In this document: one piece after another, positions 34,222 through 46,456 of the stretch
Numbering within the stretch: the first letter of the stretch is position 1
How the letters are laid out: every line of letters begins with the position of its first letter
Source of the DNA: Aphelenchoides besseyi
Lineage: Eukaryota; Nematoda; Chromadorea; Rhabditida; Aphelenchoididae
NCBI GenBank assembly: GCA_024699855.1
Contig: JAMPIQ010000001.1
Span: 9,672,001-9,736,000 of the forward strand
Direction of reading: 5' to 3'
Length of the DNA stretch: 64,000 bases
The notes under the pieces: generated by a model
Seen by the model: the letters and a program-made list of their open reading frames with translations, nothing else
What the model was told of the DNA's origin: nothing
Database searches by the model: none
Position numbers and translations under genes: made by a program

Positions 34222-36879
34222 GAGTTGATTTTTAGTCAATTAACGTTTGAGTAAAGAAGTTTATTTTGTTGATCGTATTGTGGAATGTTAACAATCAAAA
34301 TGCTCTTATCTGAGATCCTCATTCATTTTCGTTGCCAGTCGATTGAATTCGGGGTATTTTCGGTCAATTGACGTTCATGAATTCTTGGCGTGAGAAGTAA
34401 CCGGAAACTCGTGACAACCGACATTTGATCGTCAATGATAAGAAGTGACCAAAGCAATAGAGTTATCGGTTGGAGCACATTCGACGGCTATCAGTAGAAA
34501 TTACAAAACAATTTTGTTTTCACTCTCGATGACCATTTGCGTCATTGGTAACATTAAATGACAGAGATCAGGAACAATCCATTGTAATCAGAAGAATGCT
34601 ATTGAAGCGAAGATACGCTTTTGAGCGTGTGAATCACTTCGACTACGTGTGGTGATTGGAAGTCAAGTTGTTTTACGTCAATTTGTTTATCTACGAACGT
34701 TTTCTTTATTACCTGAAATTCTTTTGCGCCAACAAACAGCCATGTGGTCAACTCAAAGAGTGTTTGGACACGAAGATGTGTCCGAGAGTGTAAGGGTGCT
34801 GATCGACAAACAAAGTGGCAAATTACAGTACTTCTATCCATTTACTGATGTCGAGATGCAGTTGTCTTTTTTGGTTCATTTTGCACATCACTCAAGATTT
34901 TAATCCAACTGTCAGCAATTGGCTTCTTTGTTTCGTTGGCGGTCCGTGAATCCGAAAAACTAATTAAAATCACCACTCTCGTTCTCTTTGTCTCGAATGC
35001 CACAAAAGATAAACGCTCGGATTCTAAAGTTCAAAGGCAATCGACCTCGTCGTCCGGAAATTGCGGTTTTTATCACACGACATTGTGATTATCAGTTGGT
35101 TGAATGGGAAGAACGGAAATTCGTCGCCATTGTATCGCGTGTCATCGTTGTTTTTGAGCTCCTCGTAGGTGGATTATCTGCGCTAAAAGACAGCAGAGTT
35201 CGAAGTTTAAAGTCGAATGTTGAAACAGGAATGAGCACATGGAAAGTTTTCGACTCGATTACCAGCTTGTCGAGATTTGCGTCATGCGATAGAAATGTCG
35301 AGAGTCGTGTGTCTATCAATTCTGAACACGATTAGTTGTCTTGGAATCCACCAAATTTGTTGTCCATTGGAATGAAGATGGTGCACTAAAATCGAAAGAC
35401 AACTTTGTTTCGAGTCAACAGCTTAGTTTGTTTGTCGTTTGCAAAGTTTCTTTGTTGTGAAAAAACAAAAGTCATTATTTCATGGCTTTTTATCTCTTTT
35501 TGTTTCGATACTATCAATCGATTGCTGGTCACGTACCCTCGAACAAAAGAACCCCGCTAACGGCGCTTCAAGTCCTTGGTTTTCGATTGTTTTCGGCGAA
35601 TCACGCTGATAATCGGCGAGAGAACGTTTGTTGTCCAGAAAAACGTCATGGAAATAACCAATCGAATTCACGCGATGTTCGATCAACGATCGGTGGTGGG
35701 AATGCTGAGCTCATCTCCAAACTTTCACTCAGAATTTTGAATTCCAAATGTCTTTCTAAACTAGCGGGTACGCTCAAGTCAAAGTTGTTCTGACGGAAAA
35801 TAATCGTGGGTTCTTCTGGAGTTGGAAACAGGTCCAATCATAAAACTTTAAAGCTCAATAGAATTATGATTTGAAACTTAGAGAATCGTCGTTCTCCTAA
35901 TTGTGTCGTCGCACGAATTACATTGTGAGACTCGTCAGTTCGCGTAATCGTCGTACACAAACATTCTCTCGACTTTCGCTGTTTCGAATTTACGCAACAA
36001 ACTCGAAACCTTCGGCCTTCTTGTCGTATTCAAACGTAGCTATCGAACAGATTAGTCGTATTGATTCGCTTTGCTTCGACCATGAGGTTAGAATGCTTCC
36101 TTCTCCGGTAGGCGTTTCGAACGGATTAGCCGGCAAAGTTCGTTTCGGAAGTACGAGCTCTTGGAAACGTTTTCGAAATCATGAATTCGTTTGAAAAGAA
36201 ACGTGTTGACCAGAAAAAGAGATTACCTGTCCTTGTTGTTGTGCTTTGATTTACGTCTTTCAATCTCATTGCCAGCGGATTATTTGGCTACGAAAATAAT
36301 CGCAATTTGCGTCAATTGCCAACGGAAACTCCAAAAACAGAAGTCCAGTGATTAGTTTTCCACGGTTCGGATTAGAACGTGTATTGTTTGTTGTCGTGCA
36401 GTTTCGTCAATTGCCAAAAATAATTGACGGCAATCTTGATGAATGAACGGATTAGTGAAAACGGGAAACAGTCTTCAGAAGACACGTTTTTCGACCACGG
36501 AATTGAATCGGATGTTTGTACAACTTTAGCGGGTTTTCGGACTTGAGATCAAAATTTGTACATCAACACGGATGTTTTAGTGGAAGAGAAAGAAACAAAG
36601 GATTTAACTCTTATTCTGCTCTAAAGCCCGAAAGTTCATCCCGGCTACTTTTTTGTTTTCGTTCAAATGAGCAAACACAAATCTGAGTTGGTTTACAACT
36701 TTGCTGTCAATGTTCTACATGTATTTCTTTATCATTTAATTCACTGTGTAGCGAGCACGACAAACTTTGTCCTTTGCACTTTTGGAACGAAAGATTTTGC
36801 TTACATCTAACAAACTTATTAGTTGTCTTCTGCGGCACATTTGACTACCGTATGCAATGACCAGAAGCCCCGAAATCGT
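34222..36879. other. Gene-poor region between secreted peptide and second repeat copy
   Basis: Open frames of 60-115 codons occur on both strands (for example 34988-35335, +) but overlap each other and show no domain, signal peptide or splice pattern. No RNA gene was recognised. Confidence 0.4.
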
Positions 36880-37119
36880 ACTGTCACGTCAACGGCGGCC
36901 GTTGAGTTCCAAGTCGACAGAAAGCGAAGAACACGCGGCAAAATGGACGCCGACGCAGAAATCTATGTTGTGGTGGGAAGAGCGAATTTCGTCAGCACCA
37001 CGAATCAGTCCGCCCAACAACTGCGGTGCGTTGATTATGATGGAAGACGAGGCAAAAAGCGCAAACGATGTTGAGCGATCGACAGAACACCTCCGTCCAA
37101 CTGCTCGGCACTTCGCTTT
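36880..37119. repeat. 240-bp duplicated segment, copy 2
   Basis: Direct copy of 32453-32692 with one base difference, 4427 bases away. It runs straight into the second block at 37114-37202 without the 339-base segment present in copy 1. A 228-codon plus-strand frame (36857-37543) spans this copy; see findings. Confidence 0.95.
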
Positions 37120-37689
37120 CCAACGGAAATCCCTTCAATTTGACAACAACAACAAAACAGATCGGAAAACAAACGCGCAATTTGAAAACAAATTCAACGG
37201 CAATCGTCGACGGCAACAAATCAAAGGATTCAAACGCACGAGTTCCGTGAACACATTGAAGTTCCGGCTCTTTGAAAGCGAACATCTGGACGCACAACCA
37301 TGTTGTTCAAATGGATTTGTGCCGACAACACCATTGGTATTCTTGTTCTTCCGATCACATGACTATCGATTAGATAAACGCTTTATTAGAACAATCTGCT
37401 CGTTGAGCAAAAAGAACAACTTGTTAAGCTTAGAAATTAGATTCTTACAACTCGAGAAAGAGAACCGACATCGAAAGATTCAACAAAACCAATGGAATCA
37501 AACAGGAAACGATTTGAGATCAATGGGCAAGAAATTCAAATAAAATCGATTGTTTACATTTGACGATTAGCAGGAGAATTAGTAGAATGCTTACAAACCA
37601 GGATGCTACCAAACATTCCAATAAATTGGAACCATCAAAGAGAATTCTGGTCATTGAGTTTTGCATATAATTGCAATACACTAAGAGCT

Positions 37690-40600
37690 TCACATGAATC
37701 CTTTCGACAACGAAACACCACTGAGTGATTGTTGAAGCAGTTGCATTAGAACGGGAATGTTGTCCGGTTGTTCATCGACAGCCGACGAAGTAATTAGCGG
37801 ATGAACAAGTGAGTTTGGCATCGTAGAAGTCGACATCGACTGGGCAAGTTTGTTCGATGCTAAAAACGCGTTGTATTGTCGAAGCTGTTTTTCCAAATCA
37901 TAGGCTTCGAGAGCGGATTTCTGACTGTTCATTTGAGCCAACTGCTGCGAGATTGCTTGTTGTTGTAGCTGTTGAACGAGCATTACGGCATTCAAGAGCG
38001 TCGTCGAATCGACAGCGGATGACGGCAATAAACCGGCGAAAGCCAATGGTGACAATCCTGAAAACAATGTTTATCAATCGATCTCTGTGTGTTTTTGTTG
38101 TTTCAAATGCGCATTCTGATCGGTGACAAAGCGGATTTGTCCCGGTGGTTTATTATCTGACACGCGTCGTTGAGCGCCTTCCCGCCATGCTTTAACACCC
38201 CGATTTAACCTTTTGATTCCGCACTTTACGACGTTTGCGAAAGATGACTAAAGACCAGAAAGAATGACAATCGAATAAACAGACGCATTAAAACGACGCT
38301 GCGTAATACAATACGCTTCTGACTATTGTTTCGATGGAGAAATCAACGGAAAGACAATGAACGTTCTGTGCCGCTTCTTTTGTCAACTCGCATGGCACTT
38401 CGTTTTGTGTTCGAAAATAATCCGCGTTGAAAAATACAATAAAGTCAATTAACGTTTTTGTTCCGACCGCTTTGCATTCGCTTTGTTCTCGTCATTTCCG
38501 ACTGTGTTTCCCTCTCGAGAAGACAAAAAGAAGCTCATCATTGAAATCGTTTGAGGTCCGTGCAAGCGGATTAATCAGTGCACAAACAAGCAAAACAAAA
38601 GGCCACACCATTATGCTCCTCGGAGGCTTCGAAATGTCAAATTCGCAGCGAAGTTTTAATCTACGGGCGGCTGTGTAGTCGTTTTGTTTCGGTCGACTCG
38701 GAAATGTTTCGCGTTGCGGATCCGTTTCATCGAAATTAAAACAAACAGCCCACAGGTTTCATTGTTCGATGAAAAAGTTTCGAAACGCCGAGTTCACCGA
38801 CCACCCACTCAAATGCACAAACACAACTCCCAATTTAGTTTCAAATGTCAATTTCGGCTCAAACATCTGAGGCCACACAAACAGTCGATTGCGTGCACGA
38901 CCACACAATTTGAAGACGAGGATTCTGATTGTGCGGAAATAGCATTAGAGTAATTATATGGTTAGTGCACGAACGATCGCAAGTGTTCATAAGCGTGTTT
39001 ACGAAAATTCTGAAGTGCGTGAGTTCACAGCTTGACATTTTCGTTCTGTACTCGAAGTGGATTTCAATGAGAAGTTCGATTAGAAACCGAATCAATTGTT
39101 TAAGTCGGATATTCGTAAAGTTTCCGGAAGTACATTCAATCGGTTTGAATCGTTCACACATTCAGTCAATTGAACTTTTTATGACAATTGTCGACTATTG
39201 TTCGGATTGTAAACAAGTAAAGTGCACGCAAGAACTATCGTTTTTGATTCAAAGAATAGACAAAACGGTCGTATCTTTTGTTTCCAAATTCAATTTCATT
39301 CACTCAATGATCTTGAACTTAATTCTGAAATGGCAATCGACCAAAAAGCCCGAATGTAAGGAACAAAAAGAAGAATCGAGAGTGGAGATGGTCGTTACTG
39401 GTTTGGATTAGCGAAAGATATGCGAGCAGTGGTACAAAAACTTATTAGTCGAAAAACTTTCCGATCCTCCGGATCACATTTCGCAATAAGTCGGTTTGTA
39501 GTTTAGAATTTTGCGTTGTAATCTTTTAATCACTGAGCATATGAACGTCATTTTGAGTTCATGCCATTGAGAATATGTCCGGAATGAGCTTTTGTCTTTT
39601 CGAGCAAATTCAACGTCGATTACTTCAGATGATCAAATTCGTCAGACAGTATCGTTGAAGTTGTAAACAATGACACGCAACGAAATGATACTAAGTGGTC
39701 TTTTAACTCCCATTTGCTGCAGACGGTGTACTTTGGGTTGGAAACGATTGTTGCGCGTTATCGAAGTGTGCGAACTGTCTTTCTACTCAGAAAAGAGCCG
39801 AAAATAGCCACACAAACTAAAACAACTTCGTCTAATCAACGAGTCGTTGTCATCGAAATGACCCCAACGATTAGCGCATTCCCAAGTAGACAACAATGGA
39901 AATTACCGACCAAAACTGAAGAAGTGATTTTTGAAAGACTGACGACTTCTGTCCTTTGACTCTCTAATCGTTGTCACCTTCGTGTCTGCGGCGTTTGATC
40001 TCAAGAACAAACTTCTCAATAGCATTGAAACTAATCAGTTTTCCCAAAGCGAAATAAGTGAAACGATTTTACGACCTTTTGTCTCGTCTTTTTGTTTTCT
40101 TACAAGCAAAGTGCACTTGGAAAGTCGACTGTGAAAGGGTTATTATCGTCTCATAACAAACGGTTTCAGTTGATAAAAACAAGAAGCGCGAAAATTGTCC
40201 CAAAATAGTCGAAGAACACAAGAAGTGATCGTTTTTGTTTATGTCCGAACACAATTTCGCAATAAGCGAGCTCTCACCTGATTGTTGTCGAGTTTGCGGT
40301 TGTTGAGTTTTCTCTGACACACAGAATTGTCGAGCCACTTGTTGGGCCTCTGATTTGATTGCTGCTGGACCAGATGCCACCGTTGAAACCGTACGATAAG
40401 TGGAATGTTTCGGCTTACGTCGTGGTCGATACTTGTAATCGGGATGCTCTAGTTGATGCACGTCGCGAAGTCGTTTAGCTTCTTCGACGAATGGTCGACG
40501 AGCGGCATCGTCCAAAAGTTTCCATTCGGCACCTAGACGTTTAGAGATCTCCGAATTGTGAAGACGTGGATTCTGTTCTGATAACTTTCGACGTTGACCT

Positions 40601-40872
40601 CTGGACCAGACCATAAACGCATTCATTGGACGTTTTACGTGATGAGTTTCGTTGGTTGGACGAATAGCTCCGGCGGACGATTCCAATACTTCAAACTGTG
40701 CACCGTCTTCTTCATCGCCAAACACTGTGGACGGTGGAGTAGACGCAGTGGAACCGACGGAAGTTGACTTTAACGTCTCGGTGGTACTATTGGTGTGGAT
40801 CATGGAGTTTTCGTTCGCGCCGAAACCATTTGCGTGGTGGTTCAATCGAAGCAAAAAGTCTGTCATTTTCAC
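37690..40872 (-). CDS. SoxB-type HMG-box transcription factor
   Basis: Minus-strand exons 40278-40872 and 37690-38057, joined in phase across a 2.2-kb intron, give 320 residues. Residues about 78-155 form a SOX HMG box: [20 protein letters not shown], then [16 protein letters not shown] and [14 protein letters not shown], closest to SoxB (SOX1/2/3). It binds and bends ATTGTT-like DNA sites in the nucleus; SoxB factors act in neural and epidermal development. The N-terminus is Ser/Thr-rich; the C-terminal exon is Gln/Leu-rich ([16 protein letters not shown]) and probably an activation domain. A second in-frame ATG at 40866 could be used. An acceptor (ATAATTTCAG) lies about 30 bases upstream of the start. 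The intron and the 2.6 kb upstream contain no other gene I can support and may hold enhancers. Confidence 0.9.
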
Positions 40873-42315
40873 GAAAGCAGAGAATGCTTTGGTTTCCTGA
40901 AATTATACGGTAAGTCGTCGAACACGTTGAGATCGAAACGTCGAATGTGAAATCGTGGAAATGAGTTCGAAACACGTGGACAGAAAACGATGAGAACCAA
41001 AGCGGATGTAAAAAGCATTTTTTGAGTTTGACACAAAAAGACTGGCAGGTTTAATTCACGTAGAACAGCGAGGACGAATACGATGGGCGTGGTTAATGAA
41101 AAGGAGGAAAATTCCACTTTTCAGTTTCGCTCCACCCCTCAAAATTGAGTGGTGATTCACTGAACAAAGAGAGAAAGCGGTTGAGGACGAAAACAATGAC
41201 TACAATAAAGGAACATAAAGAGAAAGGTTGGAAATGTTTGGAGCTTTCCGTTCGATGTCAACTGACAGAGTAATTTCGCACAATGTGATTAACATCCCGT
41301 TTCTTTTTCGTGACCAGTTCGACTACAGATTCCAACTGATAAGACGAAGCGAATGTTGAGCGCTGAGATCGGGGCTCAATTTTTGCACAAAGAGCAGACA
41401 ATAGAGTTGTTGTTTACACAATAGAAATTTTAAGTTGGTTTCTTAGTCTTGTTGCAAAACTCGCACAAAAAAGTGTGTGAAGAGATGAATCAGGAATGTG
41501 CACTGATAACGTTCGATGACAAAAAACGATTGGGATTACGAAAAGAAGTTTCAGACATCAACAAAAGAGAAAGTTTGCGTTATGAGTTGTCGATCTCTCC
41601 AAAGGTCAGGAGTAATAATCTTAAGGGTATTGATTACATAATGCAAATAGATGAGTTAGTCGATGAATCACGCTATCGAATTGCAATTCTTATGATCGAT
41701 TTGGACGATGATTAGTCGGAAACATCTGGAGGGAGTAGGATACTCGAAATAAACAAAGCAAACTGAATGAGTAAAACGAAGTCTTTTCGATTCGTGAACA
41801 ATCAAAAAACGATCGTCATTGTTGTTGTCGAGGGCGCCGCGGATAAACACAATCGAACATAAACAATTCGATGGTTGGGCGCGAAAATGTTCAGCAGCAG
41901 ATAACTTTGTTTATTACAACACGAAATGAGCAATCAAAGTGCCCAGTAAACAGACCGAAAATGTCCGCGATCGAAACAAACTCAGCGACCGTAGAGTGAA
42001 AGTGAAGGCTTCAAGAAAACGAATGGGCGGTGCCTCAAAGCTCCGCCTTATGCTCATTCACGGTTATCGTTAAGACCCGAAATGTTAATTGGCCAGAACT
42101 AACGAACCGGAGATTACAAATTGCAATTTCCGGTTAATCGTTTTCAACGAATCTCGACCTTCATTGAAATTCGAAGTGCAGAAACATCGTCGGGTTCTCA
42201 TCGTCATTATTCGCGATTGTTTTTCTCAAATCGATTGATGTGAGAAACAAAACAGCGACAAAGAATCCCATTGCACTGAATTGGTTTCGATTTTGACGAA
42301 TTCGTAACGTCTTTT
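40873..42315. other. Upstream region of the Sox gene
   Basis: No supported gene. A polypurine/AT mixture with scattered short frames; probably 5' regulatory sequence of the Sox gene. Confidence 0.4.
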
Positions 42316-42831
42316 ATGACCTCAGTTTCATTTTTCGCTTCGCTATTCAACTTGTGGTCGTGTGCCGAAGTGATCTCCACGTGGTCATTCAATCGAATTT
42401 CTGTTCGTAAACGGAAACCAAACAAAGGAAGTTGGTCCAAATTGGCCGTCGATTTTGCGTTTGTTTTGATTGTCGAAACCGATCCAGAAAACAACCCAAA
42501 GATTACACGACGTCATTTAAGAAGAAAGAACACGGAATCCGCTCAACTTATTCGAAGTTTGATGAGTTTAATGGAACAAAAGTTTTTGTCAGAACTCGGA
42601 TCCGGCAACCACGTGCTTACCAATACGAATCCACGACTTATCTCTGACATCTGGTTTGATCGTAATCTTCACATTGCAAAACTCTCGATAATCTTTTTTG
42701 TTGTTGCGAACTGTTGCCGCTCACTTCTTCAATTTCGAACAAAAGACGTAGTGGAGATTAAACGAAGATCCTTTAGCGGCCTACACAACAAAGCGAATAA
42801 GCCGACGAATGCAAAACATTTCAACGCTTGA
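42316..42831 (+). CDS. Unassigned open reading frame
   Basis: A single plus-strand frame of 171 codons with codon use similar to nearby genes. It has no signal peptide, intron or recognisable domain; a hydrophobic stretch (LSIIFFVVANCC) and several basic patches are visible. It lies alone between the Sox and coiled-coil genes. It could be a real intronless gene, a gene relic or chance; the evidence is weak. Confidence 0.22.
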   Translation: MTSVSFFASLFNLWSCAEVISTWSFNRISVRKRKPNKGSWSKLAVDFAFVLIVETDPENNPKITRRHLRRKNTESAQLIRSLMSLMEQKFLSELGSGNHVLTNTNPRLISDIWFDRNLHIAKLSIIFFVVANCCRSLLQFRTKDVVEIKRRSFSGLHNKANKPTNAKHFNA

Positions 42832-43482
42832 GGGCCACTGGTTACTGTAAGCTTTGATGTGGTCTCTTTTTAGTCGTTGACTGAGATTGCGAAGACGATT
42901 TGCAATGCACGTGTTTACTGAGATGTCGGATTAGCAATTTCGATTGTTGTTGTTTTTTGCACAAGTTTTATCTAAAAACACCAATGACCATTACAGTCCT
43001 GACGACCGATGGAAAGTCCGAAACCGTATCTTTAAACGAATTCATAGAACAGCCTCATAGTCGCGATTAATTTCCGAATTGAAGACGATTAGTTGGTTCG
43101 ATTAAAACCGACAAAGAAACATTTCTGCGTTCAAATTCTGACCGCAAACTCGAGCAGATTAACGTTGCGGATTCCTATGCAAAATGAACACAAAGACACG
43201 AGAGCTAATCTCCATCGGATTTCCGTTCTTTGAGATGAACAGCCGATTGAGCGTTCGACCTCAAGAGTTTCGGTTTGATTAACGTTGTAGATTATTTAGT
43301 CACCTTCCTGATGCCAATCTCGACGCCCACATGTGTAGCGGAATGCACTAATCGACGTGCAGAAGCTCGCAGCTTTCTTAAGCAGAGAATCATGTTTATT
43401 GTCCCAAATCGGTCTAATAAAAGTTAGTAATCACAAGATGACAATTTACAGTTGGCAGGTTCGAGTTCAAAGAACTGAGGTC
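42832..43482. other. Intergenic spacer
   Basis: AT-rich; nothing recognised apart from the 3' flank of the minus-strand coiled-coil gene. Confidence 0.5.
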
Positions 43483-44587
43483 TCAAAAACGAGAAGTAAA
43501 TGGCGGTCGAGAAACACGATTTGAACTCGCTGATCGTCTCCTTGTGTAACGATTCTCCAACTCGGAGTTGTAACTGCTACCGCACGCATCTTGAAGGTAT
43601 TGATTAGCGATGTTGACGTTTGTCAAACGTCCGGGTGATGGCACTAAACGCAAAATAAAAGCAAACAACGAAAATACTCACCGGAACTTAGAAGCATAGC
43701 GGACATTTTTTTGTAGTTTTTACGAAGATTCTCGTATTCTTTCTGATTGCGCTGAAGTTCACTGATTTCATCACGACAACTTCGCAGAGCATCTTCGTAC
43801 GCCTGTTTGTCTCTATCCGTGATTGCAAGTTGTTCTTCGAGTAGGCGTTGTATTTCGACTTCTCGTTGACATTTTGCTTCTTTCATTTTGATCTCCTGAA
43901 GTTTTCTTGCAATAAAGAAATCAAACGAAGAACTCACGTGCTGTTCGATGACTTCGTTCAATCGGGTTTGAGCGTCTCTCAATCGAAACTTCAAGTCCTC
44001 GCAATTACTTCTAGCGCTCGTTAGGGCCTGTAGAGTATCTGAAAACGAGTACAAAAACGAACAAACAACGTGCGTTACCGGCGTTTTGACGTTTTAAATC
44101 GGCGTTCTGTCTCTCCAAACTCTCGATACACTCGTGAAGGTTCTTGTTATCCGATTTAACCGCTTCAACGTGCTGAAACAAAATGACTCAAAAGCAGATA
44201 AAAGACCAACGAACCTGTTTAGCCGTTTGCAGATCCGCATCACGTCGTTTCACTCGACCAACTAACGTGTCTCGTTCGACGATCAGTTCTTCGTGTTGTG
44301 TCATCAAATGATCGAATTTCCGTTTACCTTCGACTTCCACACTTTTCATTTTGCTTGTCCACTGATCCCGTTCCCGTTTTGTTGCCTCCCGTTCCTCTGT
44401 CAGTGCGAGAATCAGCTTGTCGATGTCCAGTTGGCTCCACAATTGTGCTGCTTCTTTGTTCGCATCGGCGGCCCTTTTCGATGCTCCAGACGCCAATTTG
44501 GCTTTTCTAGAATAGCAGAAAAACAACTAGAAACCAAAAATAAACTCACTCCAATTCCTCTTCGATAGCGTGCTTCGTGACAACCAT
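43483..44587 (-). CDS. Coiled-coil protein of unknown function
   Basis: Six minus-strand exons: 44550-44587, 44215-44506, 44079-44172, 43938-44038, 43682-43895, 43483-43643; 299 residues. Residues about 10-240 are heptad-rich and highly charged (LTEEREATKRERDQW, ESLERQNADLKRQNA, EEQLAITDRDKQAYEDAL), so it should form a long parallel coiled coil. The last 50 residues are different: polar with Arg/Ser-rich ENRYTRRRSASSNR. The exon 4/5 acceptor at 43896 (AAACTTCAG) is chosen because the nearer one breaks the frame. Such proteins are often cytoskeletal, centrosomal or vesicle-tethering factors, but no specific family is recognised. Confidence 0.75.
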
Positions 44588-45166
44588 CGTGTGAAGTCGA
44601 TCCGAGAAATAAACGTCGACCAGTGGACTGGAGGAAACGGAAGTTGACGCCGAGGAATTTGAATACAAGTGGACAGAAAAGACGCGTTAAGAGTCGTCAA
44701 CGAATTGACAACTTTGGTCAACTGTTGCAATAAAATGATAGAAATCATCTTTAAATTGCAAATATGATCATCTGTAAGTTAAAGGTCTCATCTTCTAAAC
44801 GTCTATTTGTAACAATATTCGATTTCTAAATGATGTGCATGAACTCACAGATTTTGTTTAGTAGGCAAAGCCAATCGTTCAATAACCATCTTGGAAACAT
44901 TTTTCAAATCAAACGTTGTACACTTTTATAGCACAACTCATTTATGAGTAAAATAACGAACCGAATTGTACCAAATCGCAATTCTCATTCTTGTTCTAAA
45001 ACACTTAAAAATCAATAAAATTTCCTGTCGAATTGATTGAAAATTTCGTTTGGAAAGTTTGTTTGTTTGGCGACCTCTGAACGTTTCTTTGGGTTCATCG
45101 CAATGCTTTCGTCTTTTACATTGATTGTTTTTGCCTAATAACTGGGGTACTTTAAGGGCCATTGAG
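44588..45166. other. Shared 5' region of two divergent genes
   Basis: Lies between the minus-strand coiled-coil gene and the plus-strand Gln/Asn-rich gene; should contain both promoters. No further element was recognised. Confidence 0.5.
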
Positions 45167-46085
45167 ATGTCTACTCCACCAGCCGTCGACGTGAGCGTCG
45201 ATGTCGAGCATTTGGAACATCACCAGCAGAATTCTGCCAAAGTACGTTCATCGTTGACTGCCCTCAAATTTCCGTGTTTTCAGTTGATGGATTTCTTTCG
45301 TCTACGTGCGGTTCAAGAGAGAAATGCGATCGTACGTTCCGTCTTGCACGGCGGAGATCCGATTGTCTTGTGGCCGGGAATGGAACCGAACGATTTCAGG
45401 GGACCTCCTCCGATTCAAGCGCCGGTGTTCACGAGTTCCAGCGGACCGCCGAATCATTCGGACTCCGCTTCGTCTCAACCATTTCATCAACACTCCACAA
45501 ATTACCGTTCGTTCAATCGTCGCTACAATCAGCAGAATTCGACGTACCAACATACAAATTACAACCGTCAACGTTCCTACGTGTCCAACAATCGTTCGAT
45601 GGAATTTCAACGTTCCGGTAATATTCAACATCAAAACAACTTCGGTTCATCTAATTGGCACAAATACCGTCAATCTTTCGTCATTCATCGACATCCGACA
45701 AATTTCGAGTATCCACCGCCACCAATCATTCAACGATCTTTCCGTTCAACGGAGCAATCGGCGAATCGACGTAACGGTCAACCAACTCAGCAATCCAATG
45801 GAACAGTGAGCTCTAATTGAACCTTTGTTTTTGGATCATGAGTTTCAGAACAATCGTACTCTTTCCTTTACCGATCAGACGATCATCCGTGAACTTCGCC
45901 AAGTGCGTCGTATCTCCTATGTCGAATTGTTGGATCGTACCACTAAGGCGGTTTCGAACTTCTGTACCGTCGACGAGAAACAATTCCGCTCATCAATGGA
46001 TCGTCTCGTCAATGAGGGATTGGTGAAGCAAAGTACAACTAAGAAGAATAAGATCATATACGTTTTTATCCATCACACTCCGTAA
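45167..46085 (+). CDS. Gln/Asn-rich protein with cullin-like winged-helix C-terminus
   Basis: Exons 45167-45241, 45284-45805 and 45849-46085 encode 277 residues. The N-terminus is acidic; residues about 65-195 are low complexity, rich in Asn, Gln, Ser, Tyr and Arg (RSFNRRYNQQNSTYQ), typical of RNA-granule proteins. The last exon encodes a compact domain, TIIRELRQVRRISYVELLD...VDEKQFRSSMDRLVNEGLV, that resembles the winged-helix B (neddylation) domain ending cullins, where IVRxMKxRK is followed by xLxxEV and KxxIDxLIEKxYL. The neddylated Lys position appears to be Arg. There is no cullin body. The match is by eye and any winged-helix domain could look similar. AATAAA lies at about 46168. Confidence 0.65.
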
Positions 46086-46456
46086 TCTCGTTTTGTTCAT
46101 CATATCGCAAGTACTAACTTTCTTTTTATTTTTCTTCTTTCCAAGGTCCGCAAATATTACTTTCGCAATAAAAACATTAATGCCAAGTTCCGGTCGATGG
46201 AGTTAGCGGGTCAAACTAAGACTCGACGGTTGTCCATTGAATGAAGTCGTTTCACTTGAACTCTCAAATGTTCATCAAAGCGACGTTGTTTCTCGGTTGT
46301 TCATTGACGTCGATCGTTTGTTGTAAACAAACTCGCGGTGTTTGGTCGCAGCGTCTTCCGTCAATGAACCTGTTTTCGATTTCGTTTAATAACAAAAATT
46401 GTCAACTTGAAACAACCACCATTCGCTCATTTGCGAACCGTTGAGTTTTGTCGACA

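Noticed and set aside
34988..35335. 115-codon plus-strand frame
   Set aside because: A similar-length antisense frame overlaps it and neither shows a domain or signal peptide.
36857..37543. 228-codon plus-strand frame across the second repeat copy
   Set aside because: No domain, no splice pattern, and the frame is shared with alternative frames in the repeat; kept only as part of the duplication finding.
43500..43600. tRNA-like T-loop (GTTCAAATC) on the minus strand
   Set aside because: The flanking bases do not form T or acceptor stems, and the sequence is coding in the last exon of the coiled-coil gene.
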